This document shows, piece by piece, positions 22,991-35,249 of a stretch of DNA of 64,000 bases; position 1 is the first letter of the stretch, and every line of letters starts with the position of its first letter. Position numbers and translations under genes: made by a program. A model generated the notes under the pieces. The model saw only the letters and a list, made by a program, of their open reading frames with translations. It did no database searches and had not been told where the DNA came from. The DNA lies in contig NC_065548.1 in NCBI RefSeq assembly GCF_022605725.1, positions 14,355,644 to 14,419,643 of the forward strand, read 5' to 3'. The DNA comes from Anthonomus grandis grandis (lineage: Eukaryota > Arthropoda > Insecta > Coleoptera > Curculionidae).

Positions 22991-24807
22991 TTTTCATGAA
23001 ATTCTAGGATTCTGAGCACTTCTTTCCAGCTATATAGGTGTTAATTTTTCTCCATATTTTTTCCACCTCTCTTTCTAAGCTATATTTATAGTTTTTCTGG
23101 TTGTTCCTTTAATTTCTAAGTATTTGTCCCTGTCTTTTTTTAATATACCAATTCTTCAATCGCATCGTTCCACCAGACTTTCTGACTACTAATACACTAA
23201 CTTTACTTAGAGCAAATACTACTATGAAACCAAATACTTAACCAAATACTAGAGCGTAGTCCATTCTTCTATGTATTTCGCAGAATGTAGAATATACTAT
23301 GAAGGATAATAAATGATTTGTAGATGTAGATAAAACTTCAAAAATGTAGTACATACTTAAAGCATGAACATTTACTACATTTTATACATTTCACCCTTTG
23401 GATATGCTTCAACATATTATTTATGGTTCCCTCCACCAATAGTCTACTTGGTGGTTTCTTTTATTATTGCTACTACCAGTAAAGTAAGTAAAGTAATTGC
23501 TACTACTGCTGTGCCTCCGAAAGGCTCAAGAGTAAAGAAACAACAAGCAGAGTAAAATAGAATTCGTTTACTGGTCGAGCTTATAAATATAAATCATTCT
23601 TCTTAGGAGTGGCCAGCCAATTAATAGATATCATAAACATAGTAATGTTTATGATAATTTGTGAATTTTTCCGTATTTTTTAAATTATTTTGCTTTTCAT
23701 CCATACCTTGTGCTTTTGATCTCTAATGCAATATTGGAGAATTTGTATTTTTTTCAACCTATTTAAAAAATACACAGCCTGTAAACATGTTTATACTTTA
23801 AAACTGATTTAATCATCAGATGTTATAGAAAGTGATACTGGAAAATTGAACTATCTGACACTACTTTTTTAGGACTAAACATTATCGACTAAGGATAGAG
23901 AATTAAGAAATGAAGCATATGAAAAATTAATATAGAATTTATACAACAAACTCAAGAAAATAGCTCATATCCGTAAGAGTTTGGTTGATATTCATTCTTT
24001 TGATTACTTTAATATCTTTAGATCCTTTGAATATTTGAAGGGCTAAAATAACCATATCTTTACAAGATTTTGATATATGTTGTATAATCTTTAGTAAGTA
24101 TATTATGTAGTTTTAGTAAGTATATTATGTAAAATCTACAAGTAAACAAATGTTGTTGGGGCTATGTTTTTGATTAAGCTTATTTTTGGTAGAACTTGGC
24201 TTCTGGTGATAATGTAGATCGAGTTATTCTAGAAGCTATAACCCACGTGACAAAGAGACCCCATTAACTTTGCATATTTGGGTCACAAATCACTAGATAT
24301 TAAAACGGAAATGTCTGAACATGGCTTCAGAGGTTAGGGACTATTTTTTTCAACAGTCACCTCTTAAATCTGGTTATTAGTAACATGACAGGAATCTGAA
24401 TGTGACTTGATCCGATGCGGCTTTTCTTTGCCTGTCTTTAATTAGTGGTTGTGCTAAGGTTTCTTTCCAAATTAGACTTTCTAAGAGCAACTATTGGAAA
24501 AAACTATAATAAAAATTATTATATTCAATGTTATAAAGACTATAATTATGAACAGCTGTTCTATGTCAAATTATTGAGTTATGTTTTAGTATTTTCTTAT
24601 GTTACGTAAATAATATTTATATCCTATTAAATCACATTTGCTGTGAAAGGTCTGCGGTTAATAAATAAATAAACAATAACATTATATTTATACTAAAAAA
24701 TTTTTATAACACATTTAAAACAATTCATCGCGGAAAAGACATACATATAGTAGTAATCCATTTTTATCTTTTTCTTTAATAAGACCCTTTTTCATAATTT
24801 TTAAATC
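22991..24807. other. No gene seen; one short tandem duplication
   Basis: AT-rich. A tandem duplication of TTAGTAAGTATATTATGTA lies near 24090-24132. Otherwise nothing is supported. Confidence 0.5.
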
Positions 24808-25178
24808 CTATGAAGCAGTCTCATCAAAAACAAATAGAAAAATTAAAATTACAGCAACTACGTCGTATTTTAAATGTTGGTGTACCTGAGAATACTCTTT
24901 ATTTTCTATTTTTGATAATGTTCTTTGCTTTATATGGCCTGTTAAGCTAGCTGCAACATTTGTAATATTTGTGGCTTTGCAGACTGGGTAGCTCTGGATA
25001 GTCGAATATTCTATAAATGTTGCGCCAGTACCATTTACAATTTTCACCGTTATATCAAAACTTGCTAAAGTAAAAAATAATTTATTTAATAAGCATAAGT
25101 TCATCTAAACAAATAATACTTACTGAAGGAGTTGCTGGAGCTGATGAATAAAATATGTAGCAAATATAATAACGGCAT
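24808..25178 (-). CDS. Small secreted or GPI-anchored protein, paralogue A (two exons, 103 aa)
   Basis: Exon 1 (25178-25124) encodes MPLLYLLHILFISSSNSF, a clear signal-peptide-like sequence. A 59-nt intron follows (25123-25065; donor GTAAGT, acceptor CTTTAG), then exon 2 (25064-24808). The mature part contains NGT and NIT glycosylation sites and one cysteine (YPVCKATN). It ends in HQHLKYD, then VVAVILIFLFVFDETAS. The HLKYD-plus-hydrophobic tail, the split codon after the signal peptide and the exon sizes match paralogue B at 14626-14974. A variant polyadenylation signal ATTAAA lies at 24775-24780. A short hydrophilic end after the hydrophobic run makes a tail anchor an alternative to GPI attachment. 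The function is unknown and I recognise no domain. Confidence 0.68.
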
Positions 25179-26500
25179 CACTATTTATAATAAAATAAAT
25201 GGCAAATCCTAGATACTTTTAGGTTATGCACAACTAAGTTTAGTAATAAATTAAGATAATAGCGGTAAGTCAATTATCAAAAAAAAACTCTTTTAACAGA
25301 TTTATACTTAAACATGACAGAACCTCTTTATTGCCTACCATAAAAAGTGATAAACGTTATATCAATTTCATCTATTACCATTAACGATTTATTAGGCTGC
25401 TATCATATACATACATTCGAACATTTCAGGAACTATATTTCATATAATAGTAAGTGTTAAAAGGGGGGATCCATTTTATTGTAAATAATAAGAAGGTCGT
25501 AGTAGTTAAAATCTCGTCCTAAGAAATACATAATTTATTTTTTCCTAAAGAAATATCATCTAAAGGTAAAATACATAAATATGGAAATCCTATTTTGAAT
25601 ATTCATGTAGAGCACAGAAAAAATGTTCAAATTTATTTTTCGATGGTTATTTGACGTAAATTTAAATTATACACAGCACTCTTTTTAAAAAATTATATTC
25701 GTTCTTGTTGTATGTGTCAAAAATGAGACATCATTGTTTTAAGAATATAATTATTAATCAAAATAATGTAAATATGTACGGGTATCGCAATGCAAATAAA
25801 AAAAAATAAAAAAAATTCCCGTTAAGCCAGAAGTAACAAAAAATAATTGAATAGGTCAAAAATTGGCATTTTGCGTACCATACCTACATGCCAAATTTTA
25901 TTAATTTTACTTGAAAAGCAAATAAATTATAGTATTCCCTTTATCCCGAGTAACCGGTATAGTATCAAAAATAAGAAAATAAAAAATTTGCAGTTCATCT
26001 GGAATGTTTAATCTTCGGATTGAAAAAAAAAAGTTTTTTTATTGTTTACTCAAGCTTGGGAATTACTAGAAGCATTAACTCAATACAATGTGGAGGACTA
26101 TTATAATAAAAAGTCGGTAAGTTAAATTTAGATCAAAATCTGATGATGGTGTGTCCATTGCACACATTGACAGATAAATGTATGTAATAGGATCGAGGAA
26201 TTTATACATTTTCACGTTCACCTACGTGGTGTTCACCCATTGCTGAGGATAGAACAGAAACTAGGTCAGCTTATTAGGAGAAACCATAAAAGCAAATCAA
26301 CTGACTGGAAAAAAGACAAGCACTAGTGTAATAGCAAAGAAAATAATCTGATAGTAAGAAGAGTATACATATAACTAGGAAACAACGGACTTTGAAAAAG
26401 ACCATTAATAAGCCAAACAGTGAGATATTGCCCTAGCCGAGCCTGCTTTCTCTTGAGATTTATCTTAAGCCTCTTAAATGGGGCGTAAAGTAAGGTTTTT
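25179..26500. other. No gene seen
   Basis: AT-rich, no supported feature. Confidence 0.5.
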
Positions 26501-26620
26501 GGGATGAAACTATTATATTTTATTTTATTTGCATCACTTAATAGAGAAAAGATCTAAAATTATCAAATTTCTTTGATTTCTGCCTATCTGGCATTGAATA
26601 TCTTTGATGTTAGGTACAAA

Positions 26621-26870
26621 GGTCTTAAGTCACTTTTTGACGAAATCCCGAAAAATGTAGGTCTTAAGTCAAAATTTTTTGCTCGTTCTGGTGATATTAG
26701 AGACTTAAGTCGTACCGTTTTTATTTAGGCCCCATAAATTGATACAAAAGACTTAAGTAAAAAAAAAAAAATTCTGGTCTGGTAATAGAGTCTTAAGTTT
26801 ACATAAGACCTTCGTACCAAAACATTGTAAAAGGAAAGTAGTGTCATAATGACTTAAGTCAATTTAAGTC
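26621..26870. repeat. Array of GACTTAAGTC palindromes at the left end of the transposon
   Basis: The motif, exact or with one or two changes, occurs near 26621, 26661, 26701, 26750, 26789, 26851 and 26862. Several copies are preceded by ACAAA or GTA. Spacing is irregular (about 10-60 bp). It is best read as subterminal transposase-binding repeats. Confidence 0.75.
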
Positions 26871-26916
26871 CTTTATATCAAAACGTTATTTTTAAATTTA
26901 AAATCGTTGAGTTAAC

Positions 26917-29532
26917 ATGAGTGCAAGAAGTAAACTTATTTTGCAATTGGCAAGAAAATGTGAAGAAACAGGTAAATATCATTGTTCTAATTTTTAAAAC
27001 TGTCTTATGTTTATTATTAGTAAAGTATTTTAATACGACATAACATAACCTCATTATAAATTTACAAGAATATAAATTATTAATTCCAGTTATTTCACAC
27101 TCCCATACACCGGATAATGATCACGAAGAAATGCCTAATACTGATCACCCAAGTTACAAAATTTTAAGGCCTTCTCCAACTGTTAATTCGGATTTTTAAA
27201 ATATTTTGGACGTTGATGAGAATTCTTTGGGTGAAAATTATATACAGTTGGATACAGCAAGTAATAAAGGTGAATGCTTTTAAAACGGTAGAGTAAAAGA
27301 ACCATTTTTGCGTACAATAGTTATCGGCGTACAATAAATAAAAGTTGAGCTGTGTCGCTAACAGAAGATCAGATCCCAGATATAGGGTCTGTAACATCAT
27401 CGCCAGCCCCTTCACTGACGGCAGATTTAACAGCTATCTTAAATTCAGATGACAGTTATGCAGATAAGGACTATTTACCTGGACAATCTGAAAGTGAAAT
27501 CAGTGACGACAACATTGATTTATTGTCCATTCAGAGAAAAATAAGTCGTTCAAAGGCTAATATTTCCGCTACTAATATTCAAAGTAAGTACCTACTAATA
27601 TTCAAAGTAGTATGTTAAGTTTTTAGATCGTTATATTTTTTAAATTTTAGAATCACAAGAAAAATTGAACATAACTGATCAAGCTGGACCTAGTGCTTCC
27701 TTGACAATAATTGGAGCAGAAAAGGCAAAAGTTCATATAGATAAACCATTAAAAAAGTGGTCCCGAGTTGTAAGAAAAGAGAAAACTGAAAAAATTCATT
27801 CTGGACAAAGTTACGTGAATATAAGCGGTAAAATGGTAAATGCAAGACATATAAAGCCTTTTAAAGATTGTAGAAAAAAATGCTCACAAACACTAAATGA
27901 AGACGTTCGAAAAAAATTTTTTGATGAATATTGGTCCTTAGGATCCCATAGCAAAAGGGTAACAGTTATTGCAAATCTAATTAATTCCAAAGATACCCAA
28001 GTAAGTCGTAAAAGAAAACGCGACTCTTCAAAAAACAGAGAAGTAACTTTAACGAATATTTTTTTGAAATAAATGGAAAAAGAATATCTGTATGCAAAGA
28101 TTGTTTTTGTAAGACTTTGGATGAAAAGGAAAAGTTTATAAAAGTGGTTTTAAAAAACAAAATGCAAAGCACTTCTGGCATTACTGTTAAAGATCAAAGA
28201 GGTATAATACCTTCCGTAAATAAAAAATCTGAACAGGAATTAAATGAATTGCGTACACATATTAAATCATTGCCTTCTCACGAGAGTCATTATACAAGAC
28301 GTATAAATGATAAAAGGTATTTACCATTGCACCTAATCTGCGAATTATGTACGGTCTGTACAAAGAAGGAAGGCAAAATCCCGTGGGAAGAACGATAAAT
28401 GAAAAAGAATTTCACAAATTAAAACTATCGTTTAAAAACCCATATGTTGATACCTGCTATAAATGCGACACTCTTAGTATGCAAATACAGGCTGCTTCTA
28501 AATCAGGAAATAAAGAAGATGAAATTCGTTTACAAAAGGAGCTGGAATTGCATCACAACCAAGCTAATGCTGCATTCGAAGCAAAAACTAAAGATAAGAC
28601 GAAAGCTAAAATAAATCCCCATAAAAAATGCTTTAGTTTTGATCTCGAGCAGTGCCTTCCAACACCCTTTATAACTTCTTCAGTAGCATTCTATAAACGT
28701 CAGCTCTGGACGTATAATTTAACAGTGCATGATAGCAATGGAGAATCGACGCATTACATGTGGCATGAAGCATTGGCTGCTCGGGAAGGTAATAAAATTG
28801 CTTCCTGCTTGTACACTCACATTAAAAATTTGCCCAATGATGTAAATAATATAACTTTTTACACCGACACATGTGGTGGATAAAGTCGAAACAGTCATGT
28901 CACTGCTATGTTATAAAGGCTCAAAGTAAAAATCCCAATTTGACGATAAACCACAAGTTCTTAATATCTGGGCATACACATATGGAATGTGATGTTGATC
29001 ATTCCATGATAGAAAAGCGAAAAAAAGAAAATGGAAGTTCCAGTATATCATCCACACGATTGGTACCAGTTGGTGAGAACAACTTGAAGAAAAAGACAAT
29101 TTAAAGTCAATGAAATGGAGCAAAATGAATTCTTGGATGTTTCCGGCTTACTAAAATCAGTAATGGTCAACAGAAAGAAAAATATATTAGGCGAACAGTT
29201 TTATTGGCATAATGTGCAATGACTACAATATAATAATGGCGGTATGGTACGTTACAAAAGTTCTACAAGGTATATCTGATACTAAAGATTTTAAAATTAT
29301 AAGCTTTCTGAGACGGGGCAAAAGTCAAAACCTAAAAGATTTGGTAGTTAAGGAACTGTATACTAAAGGGTTACTTCCAATATCAAAGGAGAAAAAGAAA
29401 GACTTGCGTTCGCTTCTTTCTTTGGTGCCACCAGTGTTTCACCAATTTTATCAAAATTTAGCTACCGATACTAAAGTTATTGATAATGACCCAGATCTAG
29501 TGGATGAAGCAGTAGAACAAGAAGAAAATTAA
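26917..29532 (+). pseudogene. Four-exon DDE-like transposase gene, broken
   Basis: Exons at 26917-26971, 27090-27269, 27365-27583 and from 27651 on are joined by introns of 118, 95 and 67 nt. All three introns split codons after the first base. The acidic N-terminus is followed by a basic region and then blocks that I associate with an insect transposon protein family: VCKDCFCKTLDEKEKFIKVV, SHYTRRINDKRYLPL, VDTCYKCDTLS, CFSFDLEQCLPTPF, ITFYTDTCGG, FLISGHTHMECDVDHSMIEK and LRSLLSLVPPVFHQFY. Lesions: a stop at 27197-27199, shifts near 28060, 28340 and 29015, and a stop at 28881-28883 where the family usually has Gln (CGGQNRN). The Asp in YTDTCGG and those in GHTHMECDVD are likely catalytic. Confidence 0.75.
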
Positions 29533-29704
29533 ATACTTACTTAGGCTAAATGAATCAATTAGTTTCTAAGCGAAAAAAGTTAGTTTGTGTTTTTTAAAAC
29601 ATGTATTTTCATACTATTTGCCTTATTAAAGGTTACTCCATTCTGACATAAAGTCCTTTATTAAAAAGCAGTAAGCTAAAAAAAACTTTTTTTTTGTTCA
29701 TAAA

Positions 29705-29714
29705 GACTTAAGTC
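29705..29714. repeat. GACTTAAGTC motif at the right end of the transposon
   Basis: An exact copy of the palindrome found in the left array. A related GACTTAAT lies near 29881. Confidence 0.65.
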
Positions 29715-29914
29715 GTTCAAATTTTGGAAAAAATACTTTTGTAGATAATGAATAAAAATTTATCTAAAAAAGAATTAAATACTCTGACTAATATCAAAAA
29801 CTTTAGGCTTTAAATTAATAATCGGATTTACAGCAATTTTTTAAATTTTCAAATTCGTTTTCTGAAAAACTATATTTTTTGACTTAATCCCCTATTACCT
29901 CTAACCAAAGATAT

Positions 29915-31400
29915 ATTACAACAATTCTATACATGAACAATGTATAGAGTTGTAGTTGCAAGATTTAAGCTGTAAGCTGACAGATGGGGAATGTGTAATT
30001 TTGGAAGTTGCAAAACTCGCGAGTGTACTAATTTATTAATTAATTTATATTTAAATATCAATTATAAAATGTGCTGAATCCCGTCTTTTCTGTAAAGTTT
30101 TTACGTGAGATCTTTCAACCAAACGGTCATGTAAGAAGCTGATTTCCGGGTATACTTCGTTGCATTTAATGTAAAGAAATGTGTGCTGCATAGTGGCAAG
30201 CTCTTGAATATGGTTCTCATAATGTGGCAACCATACTTAAATTTCAAAATAGATTCCAATAACTATTCCAAAATTCAAGGTATATAAGAAAAGTAGAAGA
30301 GTTTAATGTTAGAGATATATGTCACATTAGAAAGTTTCTGATACGGAACCGATCATTTTATAACTACTTAGGTCTTACTCCCGTAAAGGAGGGTGTCATA
30401 TTCAATTCTTTACTGGTAAATCATTAGATAAAGTATAATTAGCTATTTACTTCTACGTTATTAAAAATGTTATTTATGAGTAGAGGGTTCTATATAGAGT
30501 CGTACACCAGTGTTTTCCAAAGCAGAGAAAACTATGTAGTTTGATAAAAGATTATGTTAATATTAGTGTTTTATTTGCTAATAAATCAATATTAACGAAT
30601 TTTTTGATTAGGATAAAAGTCCGATCAAAAACAAATTTATGCCAGGAATACACCGGACATCGATCAGTCACACACGAATATCGTAAATAAACTATATGTA
30701 GTAAATAAACTATTTTCAAAAAATTATTATGCTTCATTTCAAGAGACTGTTGTTATCATCATTTTAAAATTACATGAAATATTTCCCGAAAATTATTCTT
30801 TGATGCCAAAAATCCAGTCAATTAGAAGCAAACCATTATACTACCCGAATTCAATAACTGGAAAACAGAAATTAAGAAATCCTGAAATTGGTACTAGTAA
30901 AATTACAAATAATAAACATTTATACCATATGAATAAATTTTGGTACTCTCTAGACTCTCAGATACTTTATAGAACTTTAATTGTACAATAGTTAGTCATT
31001 CTTTTAGTAAGTTTCAGTTGGTTTAATCAGGGTTTTATCTGTTTAAGTTTTTGATATATGTAAAAAAATACAAATATGGAAATTTTAAAAACCTACAGTA
31101 CTTACTTTATATTACATTTATAAAGCAAATTTTTAACCAGAATATTACTAGTTAGTTTTCTATATGGTTTAGTTTTCTTTTTTATGGCCGCAATATCACA
31201 CGATCTCTAAACTTATATGAGCGACCATAAACGTTTATAGATCTTGGCCATAGTTGACAAAAAAAATAAGTTCAATGATCTAACACACTCAGGTAAAAAA
31301 TTAAAATTAAGATAGAAATGGAATCTCCTTATTTATTTCAGTTATGCGATATATTTTAGTGTAAACACATTAAAATGTATCATATTTCATATAATACTGC
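29915..31400. other. No gene assigned
   Basis: AT-rich. Around 30200-30400 there are short protein-like stretches on both strands that could be an old RT C-terminus, but too weak to call. Confidence 0.4.
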
Positions 31401-31404
31401 TACT

Positions 31405-31945
31405 TTAACTGTCGGAACAGAAAAGAAACATTAACATTTTTTCCACGCACTTGACATCAGATTTTTCATTTCAAAAACACAGAAATTACGTTAAATGTGT
31501 AAAATTAAGAAAAACAATCTTGGGATCAACATTTTGGAGGAGACAAATCATTCTTCAAAAAACAAGAAATATGTGGATATTTCCCAGCTGCAACTACCTA
31601 AAAGAACCCAGAAATTTCTTTAAATGTCTAAACAAAAATGAAACATTTAAACTCTTCCAGGGAGTTAACACCAGATTTTTTAGTCTAGAAACGCAAAAAT
31701 TACGTCAAATGCGTAAAATTAGGATAAAAAAGATCTTGGGATCAACTGGAAGAGAACAATAAATCTTCAAGAGAAAAACAAGAAAAATATGGATACTTAC
31801 TTGCTTTAAATGCCTGGAAAAACCAAGAAACGAATTTAACTGTCTGAACACAATAGAAACATGTAAATTCTTCCAGGCAGCTGAAACTTGATTTTTCATT
31901 CCAAAATCACGTAAATGACGTCAAGTGTAGAAATTAAAAATAAAC
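31405..31945. repeat. Tandem repeat, about 215-bp period, 2.3 copies
   Basis: Equivalent phrases occur at 31459 (AGATTTTTCATTTCAAAAAC), 31673 (AGATTTTTTAGTCTAGAAAC) and 31889 (TGATTTTTCATTCCAAAATC), each followed by an ACGTYAAATG-like run. Both spacings are near 215 bp. The units contain TTCCAGG(G/C)AG and TCTTGGGATCAAC. The TTCCAGGCAG word links this block to the array at 33.3-35.0 kb. No gene is supported in it. Confidence 0.8.
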
Positions 31946-33015
31946 AATTTTATGAAATATCTTTTTTATATGACATAAGTTCTCCTGAACTTAATAATTC
32001 TAGCTATTAGAGAAATTTATTTTTATTTATGTCTGGTAATTTTTTTTTTAAATACAATGCCTTCACATTTTATCAATATTTATATAATTATATAAAGTAT
32101 AGTTTCTTTTTGCTTCAATAATCACCATTTTTTAAAGCTACTTTAAAAATGTTTACAGATTTAAGAAAAAAACGGTATATAGATTTACAAAAACAACACA
32201 TGTATTTAATAACCTCTTTAAGGCAAATGATTAAACAAAATGAAGGCACCTTTTATAAACCTTTGAAAAATTTCGTTTTAATTCCAAATATCCTATAGAA
32301 GACTAAGTAATGAAAGTGCAATCATCCAAAAAGATCAAAGAGTATTCTTCTCCTTTTCTGTCTTTAATCATTCTTTAAGGTAAGATTTTTCAGATACGTA
32401 TTACAAAGCAACTACTTTCCCTTTGTCTGACAAGATGGATTTTAGCTTTAATGTAGTAAAGGGTGGTGAGCACATATTAGTACCTCTTTCAAAGTCTCAC
32501 TTTAAACTTTTAAACAATTTTTTAGTTCTTACACATATATTATCTGCTTTATGGCATTTCTACCCTAGTGGGTAAGTTGTATATACAATTTAACTATTCA
32601 TTTTACAATTCGGAGTATAGCGCATTTAAATGTTCTGTAAAACTACGTAAAGCTTGATGGATAGTTTACGTGGTTTTACGAGGCCCTAGCAGCGAGAAGC
32701 CTGACACACTTTATATTTGTCAAATTTCTCGGAAAAGGGGATTACAAATTTCTGCCTTTCGTGGATTATGTGGAATTAACATTCCGCGGTTTAAACATTG
32801 TCCATGACAAATTAGAGGTGGCATATTAATCCAGGACTGTAACAAGCAAATTTTATAAATAAATATGATTATAATTTAGTGATTTTTTTTGCTTTTAATT
32901 TTACGGTAAAGATTTGATTTAAGGATTTATTCTGGCATAGCTTATTCAAAACCTTATCTAAGACACCTTTATATCAGAAAAACTGTAAACTGCTTCCAAT
33001 AGCAAATAATCCTGA
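31946..33015. other. No gene seen
   Basis: AT-rich, no supported feature. Confidence 0.5.
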
Positions 33016-33019
33016 TGTT

Positions 33020-33115
33020 TTTAGGGGTTAATAGTACCTTCTGTGACCTGAGCAAGGCCTTTGATTGTGTCTCACATGACCTTCTGGTTAAAAAACCTAA
33101 ATAGTATTAGCTTAA
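33020..33115 (+). pseudogene. Jockey-like RT fragment
   Basis: Encodes VNSTFCDLSKAFDCVSHDLL, the RT block 'F-D-SKAFD-V-H'. Nothing else of the element is readable, so it is a short relic. Confidence 0.75.
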
Positions 33116-33344
33116 TTTAAGTAAAATTATGCCATAATACATAGGTGACTGCTTACAGTAGTTGCACAAGGTTGCCTCTTGGTATTTATGATTTTTTTTC
33201 AGACTTAAGTATATCAATTTGTATTTGAATTCTAGGCAGTCGAGCTATAGATTTGTATTTTATTATTCCAACCAATAAATAAATTTATTAGATTAAAAAA
33301 GGTATTTTATCCACTGTCTGAAATTAGTCAATAATGATGTATTT

Positions 33345-34199
33345 CTTCCAAGCAGTTGAAGGAGAGCGAGAGAGACAGAGATTTAAAGGCATAGAACCCC
33401 TTTGTCGTTCTATTTCCCGCTGGAAGTTCCAAAGAAAAAGGACTCACTGAAAAAATTGAGCAAAGTACGCAACAGACCATAGCGCACTCTTCGCAGTAAA
33501 ATAGTCGATATTGCCGGTTGCTACAAGTCACGTCGAGAAAAAGGCGGGATATTTAAATTAGACATTCAATGGCTAATACAGCCCGCAATAGTGATATTTA
33601 AGATAATGAAGAAGAAACGCGTGAATGTCAAGAATGAATTTGAAGTGACAGTTCTTCCTCTTGTCTCCCTGATATTCTCTTGTATCTTTTACCGTAATTA
33701 AAACAGCTTCCAGGCCGTTGAGTTGGAGTCTGTTTTTTCTCTCTGCTACAATGTTGAATGTAATCAACTAACTGAGAGAAATAAAACGATTCTTCCAGGA
33801 AGTCGAGCTGGAGTCTCTTTTTTCTTTTTATCACATACCTAAATAGATTCAACTGCCTTTAAATAATAAAAAAAATCTTCCTCGCGGTTGCAGTCTCTTT
33901 TCTCTCCCTGTTTCATTGTAGAATAAATTCAAGTACCTAAGAAAAATAAAAAAATCCTTTCAGTCAGATAGAGTCACTCTTCCAATGCTGTGATACTCTC
34001 TCTGTCTGTTTCAATTCCCTGTAAGTAAGCGTTAGAAATATTTTACTAATCCCAGGCAATTGATCAAGTCATTCTTTTAATCCTTTTTGACATTTCCAGG
34101 GAGATAGATTCCATAGATTCCAGATTTTTCCAAATAGAAAGACAACAGGATTTTATGCTGTTAGACACAGTGCTCTTTGCATCTCTTTCTCTCTCTCTC

Positions 34200-34233
<34 letters not shown>

Positions 34234-35015
34234 AAGTGCCTGAAAGAAATAAATAATTATTAACCAATTCCAGGCAGTTGATCAATCCTCTGTGATATTT
34301 CAAAGAAAAAATACAACTAGATGGTTTTATGCTTTTTGACATAGTTCTTTCTGTCTCTCTCTCTATCAAGTGCCTGGAAGAAAAATATAATTTTTAATTC
34401 TGGGCAGCATTCTTCTAATCCTGTGACGCTCTCTGTTTGTTTATTTCAATCCCCGGTAAAGGATAAAAATATATTTATAAACTTAAAAAATATGTTTTTT
34501 TTAATAAAGCATTATGTTAGCACAGAAAAAATATCTTCTAACTTTAAGACTGATCACACTGAACAATACTGAACAACAAGAAGCCATGTTCTGGAAGAAT
34601 CGTTTTATTTCTCTCAGTTAGTTGATTACTTTCAACATTGTAACAGAAAGAGAAAACAAACTCCAACTCAACTTCCTGGAAGAATTTTTTTTTCTCTCAG
34701 GCTGCTTTTTTTGTCACACTCTGGACTCTCTTTTCTCGCTCTGTTACGTAACCGAGAAAAGGGACTGATAAAGAGAAAGCAATGTAACAAAGAGAGAAAA
34801 TAAGCTTTTTATTATTCTAAAGGCAGTTGAATATATTCAACACAATATGACAGAGAAAGAAAAGGGACTGCAACTCAACTGTCTGGAAGCTGCTTTAATT
34901 ATCGTAAAAGATACAAGAGAATATTAGGGAGAGAAGAGGAATAAATGTCACTCCAAATTCATTCTTGACATTCCCGCGTTTCTTCTTTATTATCTTAAAT
35001 ATCACTATTGCGAAC
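33345..35015. repeat. Degenerate array of direct and inverted units built on TTCCAGGCAGTTG
   Basis: Units of about 80-120 bp begin with variants of CTTCCAGGCAGTTGA, run through a pyrimidine-rich tract (TCTCTTTTCTCTC) and end with CAACTGCCTGGAAGAAATAAA. Starts are near 33346, 33708, 33791, 33953, 34050, 34263 and 34394. Further copies in the opposite orientation lie near 34585-34700 and 34815-34895. Two larger arms are inverted copies of each other: about 33583-33735 and 34853-35005, sharing the GATATTTAAGATAATGAAGA stretch in reverse complement. The block holds a (CT)n run at 34180-34232. ORFs here are chance frames. It may be a complex satellite or a nested foldback element. Confidence 0.75.
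34180..34232. repeat. (CT)n microsatellite
   Basis: About 50 bp of TCTC repeats with one interruption (TCG). It is part of the larger pyrimidine-rich array. Confidence 0.95.
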
Positions 35016-35249
35016 TGTATTATTGATGAACGTGTATGTTTTTTGTAATGTTCTGTAGCTGATGATGGCTGTTTACACAGCTGAAATGCATAATACATTT
35101 ACCTAAGTGACCTACATGCATTTTTCTTGGAGATAAAGACTTCCCCATTTTGTAATCTTTATCGGTATCGACTTACTAATGGATTTAAAACGCATATAAG
35201 CATATAGATCCAAATAAAGTTGAGATTCGACTCATAGCCTAAAAAAAAA

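Larger units (their letters stand above)
26517..29910 (+). mobile_element. DNA transposon carrying a multi-exon DDE-like transposase gene (possibly Sola-like), degenerate
   Basis: A decayed coding region (26917-29532) is bordered on both sides by copies of the 10-bp palindrome GACTTAAGTC: six or seven between 26621 and 26870 and at least one at 29705-29714. Repeats inside both termini are typical of transposase-binding sites. The exact ends and the target duplication could not be fixed. Weakly similar sequences GGGGCGTAAAGTAA (near 26481) and, inverted, GGGGATTAAGTCAA (near 29895) are candidate terminal repeats. The Sola assignment is from remembered protein pattern and is tentative. Confidence 0.6.

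Noticed and set aside
14923..25140. 11-nt and 17-nt microexons as alternative 3' ends of one large gene
   Set aside because: The frame stays open upstream of each and reaches an ATG with a signal peptide, so these are the 3' parts of normal first coding exons.
24760..25200. TATAAATAG just before the ATG at 25176-25178 as a promoter
   Set aside because: It lies about five bases from the start codon, too close to place a transcription start and leader.
33328..35098. Several ORFs of 60-75 codons
   Set aside because: They fall in the degenerate repeat array, alternate in strand and share repeat-derived peptides.
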